Shown: positions 1-7,438, numbered from the stretch's first letter. The stretch: DNA of 11,024 nucleotides from Clostridia bacterium (GCA_017421885.1 JAFOHJ010000259.1:1-11024), one strand, 5' to 3'. The notes: generated from the letters alone by a model not told the origin. Program-made: numbers and translations.

Positions 1-744
1 GAGGCCCTCGCAGCTCACTTTGGAAAGGTCGGCATCATAACCCTCCACGCTGCTTGTGGCTCCATCGCCATTTCGTCCCCCGGCAAACAACACTGTTCCG
101 CCCACAGCCGCTGCCGCAAGGCTGTATCGTCCATCGGCAAGAGCTTCGGCGCTCACACGGGTGAGAGTCCTGCTGTAGGCATCCACCGCAGAGGGAGCAC
201 CCGAGCCTCCGCCATAGATGGCATAGCTATTGTTTGATGCCGCAGCACCCTTGGTCCTCGCAGCGCTCAGATCCTGCGCTCTGCCGTAATATTCCACCTC
301 GCCTCCGCTATAAAAGAGGTGGGCAATGCCCTTTTCATCACCTATATATCCCTTTACCACCCTTCGTGCCGTCTCGCTCCTTGTCACGGTAAGCCTGTAT
401 CGGCTGACGAGGAACATATGGGAATTGGGGGTGAAATACTCACGCTTGACGCTGTGGAACTGATAATATATGTCGCCTCCCCCATCGAGCCACCAGCCGA
501 TAAAAGTGCCGGGGCTGCTGATGATATTAGAGGCATAAAGCTTGTTCATGTCGGGCTCCAGAAGAACTCCCTTTTCGGTGTCCACCGGCCCCATCTGCCA
601 CGCAGCAAAATACTGAGATGCATCAAACTTCTCTTCATAGCGGCTCTGCTCCAGTTCGAGGCCCATTATGCTTCTTCTGCGGCCCACAAACATCTTTCTG
701 CCCTTCAGAGCAACTTCGCTGCCAATATAAAATCCCTTAGCCAT
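1..744 (-). CDS. Kelch-repeat phage tail/receptor-associated protein, C-terminus cut by window edge
   Basis: The frame opens at ATG 744 and stays open to base 1, giving 248 residues with no stop, so the C-terminus lies outside the window. The start is preceded by GAGGA with a 9-base spacer and lies 5 bases after the stop of the upstream fiber gene. Residues 1 to about 155 form a non-repetitive, aromatic-rich domain (for example GWWLDGGGDIYYQFH near residue 83). From about residue 165 there are Kelch-like units: AIYGGG near 175, a Tyr and hydrophobic stretch near 190, then RYSLAAAAVGGTVLFAGG at 206-223 and VEGYDADLSKV at 233-243. Kelch units build beta-propellers that bind protein or glycan. 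Next to tail-fiber genes, this suggests a virion surface or receptor-binding protein. The Kelch fold is well supported; the role is inferred from position. Confidence 0.8.
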   Translation of the reverse strand, partial: MAKGFYIGSEVALKGRKMFVGRRRSIMGLELEQSRYEEKFDASQYFAAWQMGPVDTEKGVLLEPDMNKLYASNIISSPGTFIGWWLDGGGDIYYQFHSVKREYFTPNSHMFLVSRYRLTVTRSETARRVVKGYIGDEKGIAHLFYSGGEVEYYGRAQDLSAARTKGAAASNNSYAIYGGGSGAPSAVDAYSRTLTRVSAEALADGRYSLAAAAVGGTVLFAGGRNGDGATSSVEGYDADLSKVSCEGL

Positions 745-749
745 AAACG

Positions 750-1700
750 CTATTCCTCATAGACAAGATATATCTGCCCCGCCGCAAGACTAGATTCGCC
801 CGGAGTCAGGGCGGCTGTGCCTGCCGAGATATTTCTCAGCTGCATGACTGCAAGGTCGGCCTGGGCGGCGGTATTTGCCAGAGTCTTTCCCGCCAGCGTT
901 CCGGCTGCGACCTCAGCTGCGCTGTGGTTATGAGATGCGGCCGCCGCACCGATGCCGCCCGGAGTGATGCCGTGAGGGTTATTGGCCGATGTATGGGCCG
1001 AAACCGCGCCTTTCGGCTCGGCTCCCACCATGTCGGCGGTATAGTCACCTGACTGAGGCACCACATTTCCGCTTCGGTTGTTAAAGGTCACCACTCCGCC
1101 GGTGACCGAGGCCTGAGTCTGCCCGGCCCAATATTCGGCCTGAGCTGCCATGAGTATAGCCGTCTGCGCGCTCTCGTAGGCCGACTTTTCAGCCGATTCC
1201 AGCCCCTCTGCAGCCTTCTCGGCTCTGTCGGCGCTGTCGCGGGCCGATACCGCCTCCTGCGCCACCTCGTCGATCATCCCGTCGATCTCATACTGCAGCT
1301 GAAGGGTCTGCGAGGGCGTAGGCTCGGCAGGGGTGCCGAAGCCGCCCTCCTTTACCTCCAGGCGGTCGCTTACGGTGAAGGCCACCGCAATGATGCCGTC
1401 CTCCTCCGAGTACCCCTCGATCGTAAAGGAACACCATCCGGCTTCTTTAAGAGGCTCAGGAGGGATGAGCACCGTGTAGTCAAGGGGAGTGTTTTCTCCC
1501 GTCATCCGGTCATATCCCAGGATGACCGCCACCGGGTCGAGCCCCAGCGCATTGCGCCATATGATGCGCTTGCCATAGCCCTCCCAGCTGCCGTCAAAGA
1601 CGATGCGCATCTTTGTAACGTTGCCTTCGCCCACTACTCCGCCGTATTTCGAGCTTTTCTCGATGAACTGCCCGTTTATTTCAACATAGATCTCTCTCAA
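750..1700 (-). CDS. Tail fiber / upper baseplate protein (BppU-like N-terminus, fiber repeats)
   Basis: Likely a structural tail protein that carries or forms a receptor-binding fiber. Residues 1 to about 118 (REIYVEINGQFIEKS to RLEVKEG) resemble the N-terminal domain of BppU-type baseplate proteins. Residues ~135-195 are Ala/Glu-rich and predicted to form a trimeric coiled coil. Next come fiber motifs: FNNRSGNVVPQSGDYTADMV near 206-225, NPHGIT near 241, HNHS near 257. The C-terminus ends in a short beta-type segment (GQIYLVYEE). The start is chosen at TTG 1700 because GGAGG precedes it with a 7-base spacer. A GTG at 1706, overlapping the upstream stop as GTGA, would add two residues but has its Shine-Dalgarno pressed against it. 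The product is 316 residues from TTG. The family is well supported; the exact place in the virion is not known. Confidence 0.85.
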   Translation of the reverse strand: MREIYVEINGQFIEKSSKYGGVVGEGNVTKMRIVFDGSWEGYGKRIIWRNALGLDPVAVILGYDRMTGENTPLDYTVLIPPEPLKEAGWCSFTIEGYSEEDGIIAVAFTVSDRLEVKEGGFGTPAEPTPSQTLQLQYEIDGMIDEVAQEAVSARDSADRAEKAAEGLESAEKSAYESAQTAILMAAQAEYWAGQTQASVTGGVVTFNNRSGNVVPQSGDYTADMVGAEPKGAVSAHTSANNPHGITPGGIGAAAASHNHSAAEVAAGTLAGKTLANTAAQADLAVMQLRNISAGTAALTPGESSLAAGQIYLVYEE

Positions 1701-1702
1701 TA

Positions 1703-2023
1703 TCACTCCTCCAATGCTCCCGACGCTCTGAGAACGGCAATGAGGCCGTTCAGAGCGCCGATAACTTCGTCAAGTCCGGCCGCCGCCGATACATCGGCCA
1801 CCGCGGCACCCCTTGATGCAAGAGGGATGCGTTCTCCCTCCCTTGTGATGCACACCGGCCCGCCGTTTTCCACGGCCATGACTCCGCTGCCGGAGGCAAG
1901 AAGGAGGTTGCCCTCCTCCGTGCCCACAAAGAGCTCGCCCGTGTCGGTGCAGAAGCCCGGCTCGCGTTCGCTCAGCTTCGGCAGCTTATCTCTTGCTCCG
2001 CCATAGAGCCTGATGCTGCTCAT
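1703..2023 (-). CDS. Small fiber-associated protein with Mtd N-terminal-like domain
   Basis: The product has 106 residues. Residues ~13-40 (LPKLSEREPGFCTDTGELFV followed by GTEEGN) match the short motif at the N-terminus of many phage tail-fiber and major-tropism-determinant-like proteins (LPxLxxGExGFxTDTGxLYxG). Here it stands as a separate small protein, followed by a segment rich in Ala, Gly and Leu. It starts 4 bases after the stop of the 75-residue gene without a clear Shine-Dalgarno, so translational coupling is likely. Its stop overlaps the alternative GTG start of the next fiber gene. Probable role: virion fiber or fiber-attachment protein, inferred from the motif and its place before two fiber genes. 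It could also be a head-decoration fiber, because it follows the capsid genes directly. Confidence 0.75.
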   Translation of the reverse strand: MSSIRLYGGARDKLPKLSEREPGFCTDTGELFVGTEEGNLLLASGSGVMAVENGGPVCITREGERIPLASRGAAVADVSAAAGLDEVIGALNGLIAVLRASGALEE

Positions 2024-2026
2024 GGC

Positions 2027-2254
2027 TTAGTCTTCGCTGTCTTCCGCAACCGCCATCAGGCCTGCGGCATAAAGATCCTGTCGGTCCGACTGCTCCAGCA
2101 CCTCGGCAAACTTGCGCTTGATCATAACCGTCTCGCCGCGTCTGATAAGGCAGCCTTCGCCGTTGACCGCAACGAAGACATCGTCGGAATACTTCTCCTT
2201 GTCCTTAAAAAGCCTTACAGGTACATATTCCTCAAGATAATCTTTTTCGTTCAT
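2027..2254 (-). CDS. Conserved small phage protein following the capsid gene
   Basis: A 75-residue acidic protein starting MNEKDYLEEYVPVRLFKD, with central motif DDVFVAVNGEGCLIRRGE and a helical C-terminal part. Short proteins with the pattern VxLFKDxxKYxDDVFVxVNGExxxIxRGE are, from memory, a recurrent partner of N4-gp56-type capsid genes in clostridial phages. Their function is not established. The start is placed at ATG 2254 because AAGGAGGAG lies just upstream, with the first four bases of that site (TAAG) overlapping the capsid stop codon. An in-frame ATG at 2287 inside the capsid gene would add 11 residues but lacks a site. It is probably a minor virion or assembly protein. Confidence 0.8.
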   Translation of the reverse strand: MNEKDYLEEYVPVRLFKDKEKYSDDVFVAVNGEGCLIRRGETVMIKRKFAEVLEQSDRQDLYAAGLMAVAEDSED

Positions 2255-2267
2255 CTGTTTCTCCTCC

Positions 2268-3473
2268 TTAGTTTGCTTCGCCGTCAAAGGTCGAGCAGGT
2301 CTCCAGTCTGATCATGAAAGACTCCACAAGACGCTCGGCTGTGCGTGTGGCCTTCCAGCCGCAGCTGCCTCTCTGGTCAAGGGGGTCGGCTGTGCCCGAA
2401 GAGCCCAGCTGCTTGACGATATGTCGGAGGCCGCCGCCCTCGATCTCGGTGACACCATAGGCATTCTCGCCCAGAATAAGGGTGGAATAGACTGCGCGAC
2501 CCTCGGCGCCGCCTTCGCCGGGATAGATGATATCGCCGGCCGACTGGATCGCTGCCGAATCAAGGCTGAGGGTAGCCGTGCCCGATGTGCCGGCGTTGGC
2601 CGAACGGATCATGAACTTTTTGCCTGCAATGATGATGTATCTTCCCTTGAGTGCCTCGGCATCGGCCTCGCTGAGAGCCTCCTGAAGGGTGACCGATGTG
2701 GAACCGGTGGCCGATGCCACCTTGACGGTCAGGTTTCTCTTGCTGCTCAGCAAGTCGGCGCCTCTGAAGATCTTGGCCTCGGTGGTCTCGACAAATCTGA
2801 CACCGGCGATCCTGCCCACCTCGCCCTCATACATATCCTTGGGGTCGCAGTAGGTCTTGACATTCTGCCACTGGGGGTCGTTCATCAGGTCATAGGAAAT
2901 GTCAGGATGGATGATGGCAACATAGCTGCCATTGATCTTCTCGGCATTCTGGGTCTTGAGGTATCGCGCCGCAAGGCGGATGGCATCCACCGTCATATAG
3001 TGGTTGCCCTCGCTCTTGCCGCCCACCAGCTTGTGGCGGGCCGCCACCTGGCCCTCGGCATACTGGACGTTGGTGCCGCCCGACAGCACCTCTCTTGTGA
3101 TGGCATCGAGGGTAGCGCCGGCCTGGTTGCCCAGCAGCTTTGTTGCCTGAATGATGTTGTTGTCGACGGCTGTGAGGATAAGCATATCGCTCATCTCGAT
3201 AAACCTGCCGTACTGTCGGACAGTCGCCTCAACTGTAGTGACGTTGAGCTTCTGCCCGTCGGGAGTAACGCCCTCGGTGAGGGGTGTCATTGCCTTGGCG
3301 AGAGGGCTGTATTTGCGGAACTGGATGGTTCTGCCGCCGTTTTTGGGAATGGGATGCTTCTGTCCGAACTGGTCGTGCACCAGCTTGGGCACAGCGTTAT
3401 CGATGAGATAATCGCTGTAAAAGGTCCTCATTTCGGCCGAAAGGCCTTCTGTTGTGTTGATATAACTGCTCAT
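2268..3473 (-). CDS. Major capsid protein, N4-gp56 family
   Basis: A 401-residue protein forming the phage head shell. It is recognised by the N-terminal pattern of the N4-gp56 capsid family: FYSDYLIDNAVPKLVHDQF at residues 18-36, PIPKNGGRTIQFRKYSPL at 41-58, TPLTEGVTPDGQKLNVT at 63-79, QYGRFIEMSDMLILTAVDNN at 87-106, and LDAITREVLSGGTNV at 122-136. Length is normal for the family. The start is ATG 3473 with AAAGGAG 7 bases upstream, the strongest site in the operon, as expected for the most abundant virion protein. It follows the scaffold-like gene by 25 bases. The name comes from phage N4 but the family is widespread in clostridial temperate phages, so it does not imply an N4-like phage. 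Confidence 0.93.
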   Translation of the reverse strand: MSSYINTTEGLSAEMRTFYSDYLIDNAVPKLVHDQFGQKHPIPKNGGRTIQFRKYSPLAKAMTPLTEGVTPDGQKLNVTTVEATVRQYGRFIEMSDMLILTAVDNNIIQATKLLGNQAGATLDAITREVLSGGTNVQYAEGQVAARHKLVGGKSEGNHYMTVDAIRLAARYLKTQNAEKINGSYVAIIHPDISYDLMNDPQWQNVKTYCDPKDMYEGEVGRIAGVRFVETTEAKIFRGADLLSSKRNLTVKVASATGSTSVTLQEALSEADAEALKGRYIIIAGKKFMIRSANAGTSGTATLSLDSAAIQSAGDIIYPGEGGAEGRAVYSTLILGENAYGVTEIEGGGLRHIVKQLGSSGTADPLDQRGSCGWKATRTAERLVESFMIRLETCSTFDGEAN

Positions 3474-3498
3474 TCACACACTCCTTTATATAATAAAA

Positions 3499-3918
3499 TC
3501 AAAGTCTGATCTCTTCGCCCCTGAGAACACGCTTGACGATGTCCTCGCGGTCGCTTTTGCTCATACCCTCGCTGCCCACTGTAAAGGGCGAGGACTTGGA
3601 TGCGGCAATGCCGTTCTCTCTGACCCTTGCCGACGATGCGGCCAGCCTGTCCATAAGTGCCTTTTCGGCATTTGCCGCGATGTATGCTCTGATCTCGTCA
3701 AGGTTCGACGCTTCAAAGGCCTCGCGGAAGCTCAGGCCCGCCTTGATAAGGGCGCGCATCTGAGGCTTCTGAAGGGCAGCCTTCACATCGATGCCGGGGT
3801 AATCCTTAAGGATGGCCTCCAGCTCCTGCTGCCAGCTCTCGGCCTGATGCGATGCACGCATTCCGGCCCTTTCGGAATAACCGGGGCGCTTAAATGACCT
3901 TTCATATCTTTCGTTCAA
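3499..3918 (-). CDS. Probable capsid scaffold/assembly protein
   Basis: The product has 139 residues, is highly charged and mostly helical by composition. It lies between portal and capsid genes, the usual place for a scaffold. A basic N-terminus (NERYERSFKRPGYSERAG) is followed by a short globular region with DYPGIDVKAALQKPQMRALI near residues 39-58, then helices, and a basic C-terminal helix (SDREDIVKRVLRGEEIRL, last 18 residues) of the kind that in scaffolds can contact capsid protein. The start is TTG 3918, with AAGGAGGA 8 bases upstream; no better in-frame start fits that site. It overlaps the 3' end of the portal gene by 17 bases. I do not recognise a named family with certainty, so the role rests on position and composition. 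Confidence 0.7.
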   Translation of the reverse strand: MNERYERSFKRPGYSERAGMRASHQAESWQQELEAILKDYPGIDVKAALQKPQMRALIKAGLSFREAFEASNLDEIRAYIAANAEKALMDRLAASSARVRENGIAASKSSPFTVGSEGMSKSDREDIVKRVLRGEEIRL

Positions 3919-5455
3919 CTGTTTTTTCCTCCTTGTTGTTTAGGTTGTTCATAATATGTGCCCTCACCTTGTCCTTGCCTTCAAAATCCATCAGTTCGAG
4001 GGCGCCGAGGGCCTGCTGCGCCAGCTCGGGCTTGAAAAAGCCGAGGCGATAAAGTTCTTTTGCCAACTCGTTCTGGCTCACGCGGGCAAAGGGATTTTTG
4101 CGCTGAGCCGTGATGCGGATGTCAAATACGGGCCTTCTGCCCTTATCGGTGCCGCCATAGCTGACAAAACTGCTGCCGCTGCCTGCGATCCTGAAGGTGC
4201 GGCCTCCGTCATAGAACTGACGGATCAGCTCCAGCACCATCGAGCACACCGAAGAATACGCCCTGTATGCCGCCGCGATCATGTCGCGCGAGGTCTTGTT
4301 GCCGGCCTCCTGCAGCGCCGAGATGGCTGATGCCGCCGTAACGCCCGAGTTAGTGCTTCCGGCCGAGAAGTCGCGGTTGGATGCCGTCTCCTTAAGCTCT
4401 TCTATCTTGAGTTGCTGCACCTTGAGATAGGTGTCGGCAAGGGGATATGGTGTGATGGGCCTCAGCCTCTCCTCGCTGATGCTGCCCTCCACATGGACGA
4501 TGGGGCGCGACCAGTCGAGGAACTCCTCCTCGTTGACTCCGGCTGCGCGTCCGGCAAAATATCGGGGGCGCGATGCCATCATCGATGCCTCAAGTATGTT
4601 TTTGCCCAGCCTGTCGATATACTCCTGAGGCTGTTTGGTGACGGCGATATAGCCGAAGCCTACGGGGCTTCCCTCAATGGGAAACAGAGTATCGAATACG
4701 ATGGGATAAAGCCCGTGCTCATACCATCCGGTGGCTGCAAACAGAGGGTCATATTCGCTGCTGTACAGCACCTGGTGCCCCGCAAACTTGCACAGATGCA
4801 CCCTGCCCTCCTTTTTGTAGTACCAGTCCACCACCGTCACCTTATCTTCCTGCGACACACGTGTGTGGGTCAGCACATCGATGATGTCTCCGGTGCCGCT
4901 GCCCAGCTCGGGAAACGCCTCTTTGAGCAGGTCCCGGTCCCACTTGTGGGCGATGAAGAGATTGCGGCTCTGCTGGATGTCGCAGATACCCGGCTCCCAG
5001 AAGATGTTTAGCAGGTCGATGGCGGCGATATCAATGTCGCCTGCGCCCCTTTCGAGGTCACGGTTCCAGAAGACTCCGTAGGCCGCCGTGCCGTGCTTGA
5101 GCTTATACCACCAGTTGTCGCTGTATGTCTTTTCAAAGCCGCTTCGCTCCATGACAGCCGGGATGATGCGGCTAAGCAGCTCGGCATCGGCGGCATCATT
5201 AGGTTCGCGGGGCAGGACCGACGGTTCGGGATAGCTGTCCATGGCATCGGCGTGCTTGTTCGAGAGGTTGTTGAACAGCCATGCCGAAGCCGGAGCCTCG
5301 CCCTCGTCTTTCCCCATAACCTCCCAGTGCCTCAGCTGCCACCAGAGCTCTTCCTCCCTGATCCGGCTTTCAAGGGGCGCCTTTGCCGCGCGGTATTCCT
5401 GCAGGCAGCCAATGGCATATTCAAGCCGCTCCTTTGGAAACTTGTTGTTTGTCAC
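3902..5455 (-). CDS. Phage portal protein
   Basis: A 517-residue protein, of normal length for a portal, the ring at one head vertex through which DNA is packaged and to which the tail joins. Supporting features are the position directly after the large terminase, an N-terminal region with charged helices and Trp-rich EELWWQLRHWE at 35-45, a segment GFGYIAVTKQPQEYIDRLGK at 266-285, and the portal-like stretch STNSGVTAASAISALQEAG at 367-385, followed by a long amphipathic helix (about 388-415). The start is GTG 5455 with GGAG 7 bases upstream; an ATG two bases further upstream is out of frame. The gap to terL is 33 bases with no terminator. Together with terminase and capsid it defines the packaging module. 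Confidence 0.88.
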   Translation of the reverse strand: MTNNKFPKERLEYAIGCLQEYRAAKAPLESRIREEELWWQLRHWEVMGKDEGEAPASAWLFNNLSNKHADAMDSYPEPSVLPREPNDAADAELLSRIIPAVMERSGFEKTYSDNWWYKLKHGTAAYGVFWNRDLERGAGDIDIAAIDLLNIFWEPGICDIQQSRNLFIAHKWDRDLLKEAFPELGSGTGDIIDVLTHTRVSQEDKVTVVDWYYKKEGRVHLCKFAGHQVLYSSEYDPLFAATGWYEHGLYPIVFDTLFPIEGSPVGFGYIAVTKQPQEYIDRLGKNILEASMMASRPRYFAGRAAGVNEEEFLDWSRPIVHVEGSISEERLRPITPYPLADTYLKVQQLKIEELKETASNRDFSAGSTNSGVTAASAISALQEAGNKTSRDMIAAAYRAYSSVCSMVLELIRQFYDGGRTFRIAGSGSSFVSYGGTDKGRRPVFDIRITAQRKNPFARVSQNELAKELYRLGFFKPELAQQALGALELMDFEGKDKVRAHIMNNLNNKEEKTVERKI

Positions 5456-5488
5456 ACATTCACTCCTTTATATATGGTTTGCAGCGCA

Positions 5489-6913
5489 TCATCTGAAATC
5501 GCTGATCTCATACCTGCCGTAGTCGAGAGGACCCTCGCTGACCGCTGCTTTTATGGGCCTTACCGGCGGCGAGATGGGACTATCCATCATCACATAGCGG
5601 CACTCGTCATAGATATGGTCCTCACCTGAGGTGTCGACATCCTCAACATCGGCGCTGTCGTAGATCAGCGAAGGCAGAGTGCGTATAAAATGCCTGCAGG
5701 TAGAGAAGATCTGAAGCATGGGGCTCCCCTCCGTGTCAAAGGCAAGGCGGTGATGCATCTGCATCTTTCCGGCAATGCGGCTGTTGTCGCCCCTGTCGAA
5801 ATACACCCCCCTGCGCTCCATCATGGCGGCCACACTCTCACCGCGGCTCTCGTCGAAGATGGACGGGTCGGCGATGCCTCTGATGCGCTTGCCGCAGAGG
5901 TTGGGATCGTCCCTCTCGATGCGTGCGATCTCGGCGGCAATGCGCCCCGGCTCCCACCTCACACCCTCGTTTGGGTTTCCGGTGCAGCCGTAAAGCTCGC
6001 GTATGCGGTAGGCTCTGCCGTCGTGGTCGACGGCATACCATCCCACCGAAAAGGGTCTGGTATAGCCAAAGTCGAAGCCGCGGTAGATGCTCCAGCTCGA
6101 GGGCACCACAAAGGGGTCGACAACATGGCTCCACTTTCTGGTTCGGTAACCCGAGGGATCGTTGCGCCACTCGGTGAACACCTGGCCCGAAAAGCTGTCC
6201 CAGTCGCCGTAAAGCAGGGCCTTTTTATCGGCCTCGGGCAGCAGCGCCAGCCTCATGGCATACTGAGGGTCGTTTTCCAGCAGGATGCGGTTGTCAAACA
6301 CTGTCGAGGGGACGAATATCCTGCTCTGCTGTCCCTCCACTGCCCTTCCGTCGGGACCGGTTATTAGGCCGTTTTCGGTTATCCTTGTCATGGGAGGAGC
6401 CGCCGATATAAATCTCTGCTTGACCCATCCGTGTCCCCGTCCGCCGGGGTTGGCGCTGGCTCGGATATAGCATCTCGAGCCGGGCCCGCCGGGGCGGCAG
6501 CGCGAGAACATATAGCTGTATTCCTCCCAGGTGAACTGTGTCAGCTCATCGAAGGCGATATAGTCGAAGCGCTTGCCCTGATAATTGATCCTGTCGGCCG
6601 TGTGCTGCATCGAGCCGAAATAGATCTTGGCTCCCGAGGGGAACTGCCAGAAATGGCGGCTCTGGTTATACACAGCCTGTGGGCAAGCCGCCTTGTAAAG
6701 CTCAAGGCTGCGGTCCACCAGCTGCGACAGCTGAGGATAGGTCTTTCGCAGGATGAGACCGCGGTAATGGGGCAGCTTTATCTGCCTGAGGCCCTCGGCC
6801 AGCAGGGCATCGCTTTTGCCTCCTCCCGCCGCTCCGCCGTAGAGGGCCTCGAACTCGGTGCGCTCCATGAACTCCTTCTGTCTCGGCTGAGGCGACCAGA
6901 ATACCCTGCTCAC
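5489..6913 (-). CDS. terL: Terminase large subunit (ATPase and nuclease)
   Basis: This DNA-packaging motor cuts concatemeric phage DNA and pumps it through the portal. It has 474 residues, a full-length two-domain terminase. The N-terminal ATPase has Walker A GGAAGGGKS at 26-34, Walker B IAFDE at 119-123, and a SANPGG coupling motif at 153-158. The C-terminal RNase H-like nuclease shows GFDFGY (first Asp at 281), IADPS (Asp 349) and EDHIYDECRY (Asp 432/436), the three acidic positions expected for two-metal catalysis. The ATG overlaps the stop of the preceding gene as ATGA, so the two are translationally coupled. No damage to any key motif is visible, so the packaging motor looks intact. Confidence 0.96.
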   Translation of the reverse strand: MSRVFWSPQPRQKEFMERTEFEALYGGAAGGGKSDALLAEGLRQIKLPHYRGLILRKTYPQLSQLVDRSLELYKAACPQAVYNQSRHFWQFPSGAKIYFGSMQHTADRINYQGKRFDYIAFDELTQFTWEEYSYMFSRCRPGGPGSRCYIRASANPGGRGHGWVKQRFISAAPPMTRITENGLITGPDGRAVEGQQSRIFVPSTVFDNRILLENDPQYAMRLALLPEADKKALLYGDWDSFSGQVFTEWRNDPSGYRTRKWSHVVDPFVVPSSWSIYRGFDFGYTRPFSVGWYAVDHDGRAYRIRELYGCTGNPNEGVRWEPGRIAAEIARIERDDPNLCGKRIRGIADPSIFDESRGESVAAMMERRGVYFDRGDNSRIAGKMQMHHRLAFDTEGSPMLQIFSTCRHFIRTLPSLIYDSADVEDVDTSGEDHIYDECRYVMMDSPISPPVRPIKAAVSEGPLDYGRYEISDFR

Positions 6914-7206
6914 TGCACCGCCGCCGGAAGGATCACCAGCCCTCCGGCCTCCTCATCCTCTCTGTCCACCTTCCCATCCAGCTCCTTTCTCAGCTCGACG
7001 AGCCCTTCCAGCAGCTTGAGCACATCCAGCATGCTTTTGACATCATACTTTTCAAGGATCATCTCGCGGAGCTCGCCCTCGCCCTTCTTTTCGGCGACGA
7101 TATATCGCCTGAACTGATCCCTGTCCTTGAGCGCTCCGAGCACTGCGCCTGCCAGCAGGTCGCAGGCCCTGCGCTCCTTCTTAAAGGTCTCCTTCTCTGT
7201 CTTCAT
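6910..7206 (-). CDS. Probable terminase small subunit
   Basis: A 98-residue, charged, helical protein overlapping the terL start by 4 bases (ATGA), the standard position for the small terminase subunit, which recognises phage DNA. A basic N-terminus (KTEKETFKKERR) is followed by helices around LLAGAVLGALKDRDQFRRYI, a Leu-rich probable coiled coil (MLDVLKLLEGLVELRKEL) and a hydrophobic tail (GGLVILPAAVQ) like that of other clostridial small terminases. The start is placed at ATG 7206 behind AAAGGGAGG, although the spacing to it is short (3 bases). The same frame is open up to ATG 7359, but that region is occupied in another frame by a small gene with a better site. No helix-turn-helix is obvious, so the assignment depends mainly on context. 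Confidence 0.7.
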   Translation of the reverse strand: MKTEKETFKKERRACDLLAGAVLGALKDRDQFRRYIVAEKKGEGELREMILEKYDVKSMLDVLKLLEGLVELRKELDGKVDREDEEAGGLVILPAAVQ

Positions 7207-7306
7207 TAGCCTCCCTTTCTTCGGCTTCCATATGCTCTGCAAATCCGATATCAAAACATCGACCACAGCCGTCGCACAGTCCGCCGCGAATACATCTGAG
7301 CCCCAT
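7181..7306 (-). CDS. 41-residue Cys-rich small phage protein
   Basis: Small coding region beginning at ATG 7306, preceded by AAAGGAG with roughly 10 bases of spacing, one of the clearest ribosome sites in the switch region. The N-terminal half has four cysteines, C5, C11, C14 and C17 (CIRGGLCDGCGRC), a spacing suited to zinc binding. The second half is very acidic (EAEEREANEDREGD). Short Cys-rich proteins with a CDGCG core are, from memory, common in clostridial phages; their function is not known. It is the first gene of the leftward operon, and its 3' end overlaps the probable small-terminase gene by 26 bases, implying coupled translation. The frame is open upstream to 7447, but no ribosome site supports a longer product. 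Confidence 0.6.
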   Translation of the reverse strand: MGLRCIRGGLCDGCGRCFDIGFAEHMEAEEREANEDREGDL

Positions 7307-7344
7307 TGACCACCTTCTCCTTTCTGCAGATTTCTGTATTTTTG

Positions 7345-7376
7345 CTTTTTCTGTCCCACAGAAAGGACAGAAAAAG
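7345..7376. promoter_or_regulatory. Perfect 12-bp inverted repeat in the packaging-operon leader
   Basis: CTTTTTCTGTCC (7345-7356) and GGACAGAAAAAG (7365-7376) are perfect reverse complements with an 8-base loop. The repeat lies in the untranslated leader of the leftward operon, about 40 bases ahead of the first gene. No T-run follows on the minus strand, so it is not a typical terminator. It could be an operator for a dimeric protein or an RNA hairpin acting on leader readthrough. Confidence 0.6.
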
Positions 7377-7404
7377 TGATATAATACAGATACCGATAGC
7401 ATTT

Positions 7405-7420
7405 TTCGAAAAAATACGAA
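7405..7420. promoter_or_regulatory. Possible secondary repressor site (TTCG-N8-CGAA)
   Basis: An imperfect 16-bp palindrome, TTCG (7405-7408) and CGAA (7417-7420) around an A/T-rich centre. It has the same length as the cleaner palindrome at 7490-7505 and shares its CGAA core. It sits just upstream of the rightward promoter. Assignment as an operator is inference from the repeated half-site. Confidence 0.35.
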
Positions 7421-7438
7421 GTTGATCATCTTTAACAC

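Noticed and set aside
1703..2023. Diversity-generating retroelement suggested by the Mtd-like motif
   Set aside because: No reverse transcriptase, no template/variable repeat pair and no adenine-biased variable region could be found in the window.
2421..3509. Long plus-strand open frame opposite the capsid gene (362 codons)
   Set aside because: It is the antisense shadow of the GC-rich capsid gene: no ribosome site, no recognisable domain, and the minus strand encodes a clear N4-gp56 capsid protein.
5690..7117. Plus-strand open frames of 225 and 228 codons opposite the terminase genes
   Set aside because: The minus-strand frame carries intact Walker A, Walker B and nuclease motifs; the antisense frames have low-complexity composition and no supporting signals.
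7207..7359. Longer small-terminase product starting at ATG 7359
   Set aside because: The extension overlaps the 41-residue Cys-rich gene in another frame, which has the better ribosome site, and the extension itself (QKKQKYRNLQKGEGGQWGS) looks like read-through of that ribosome site.
7380..7385. Plus-strand TATAAT as a second repressor promoter
   Set aside because: No acceptable -35 lies 16-18 bases upstream; the AT-rich context makes a chance match likely.
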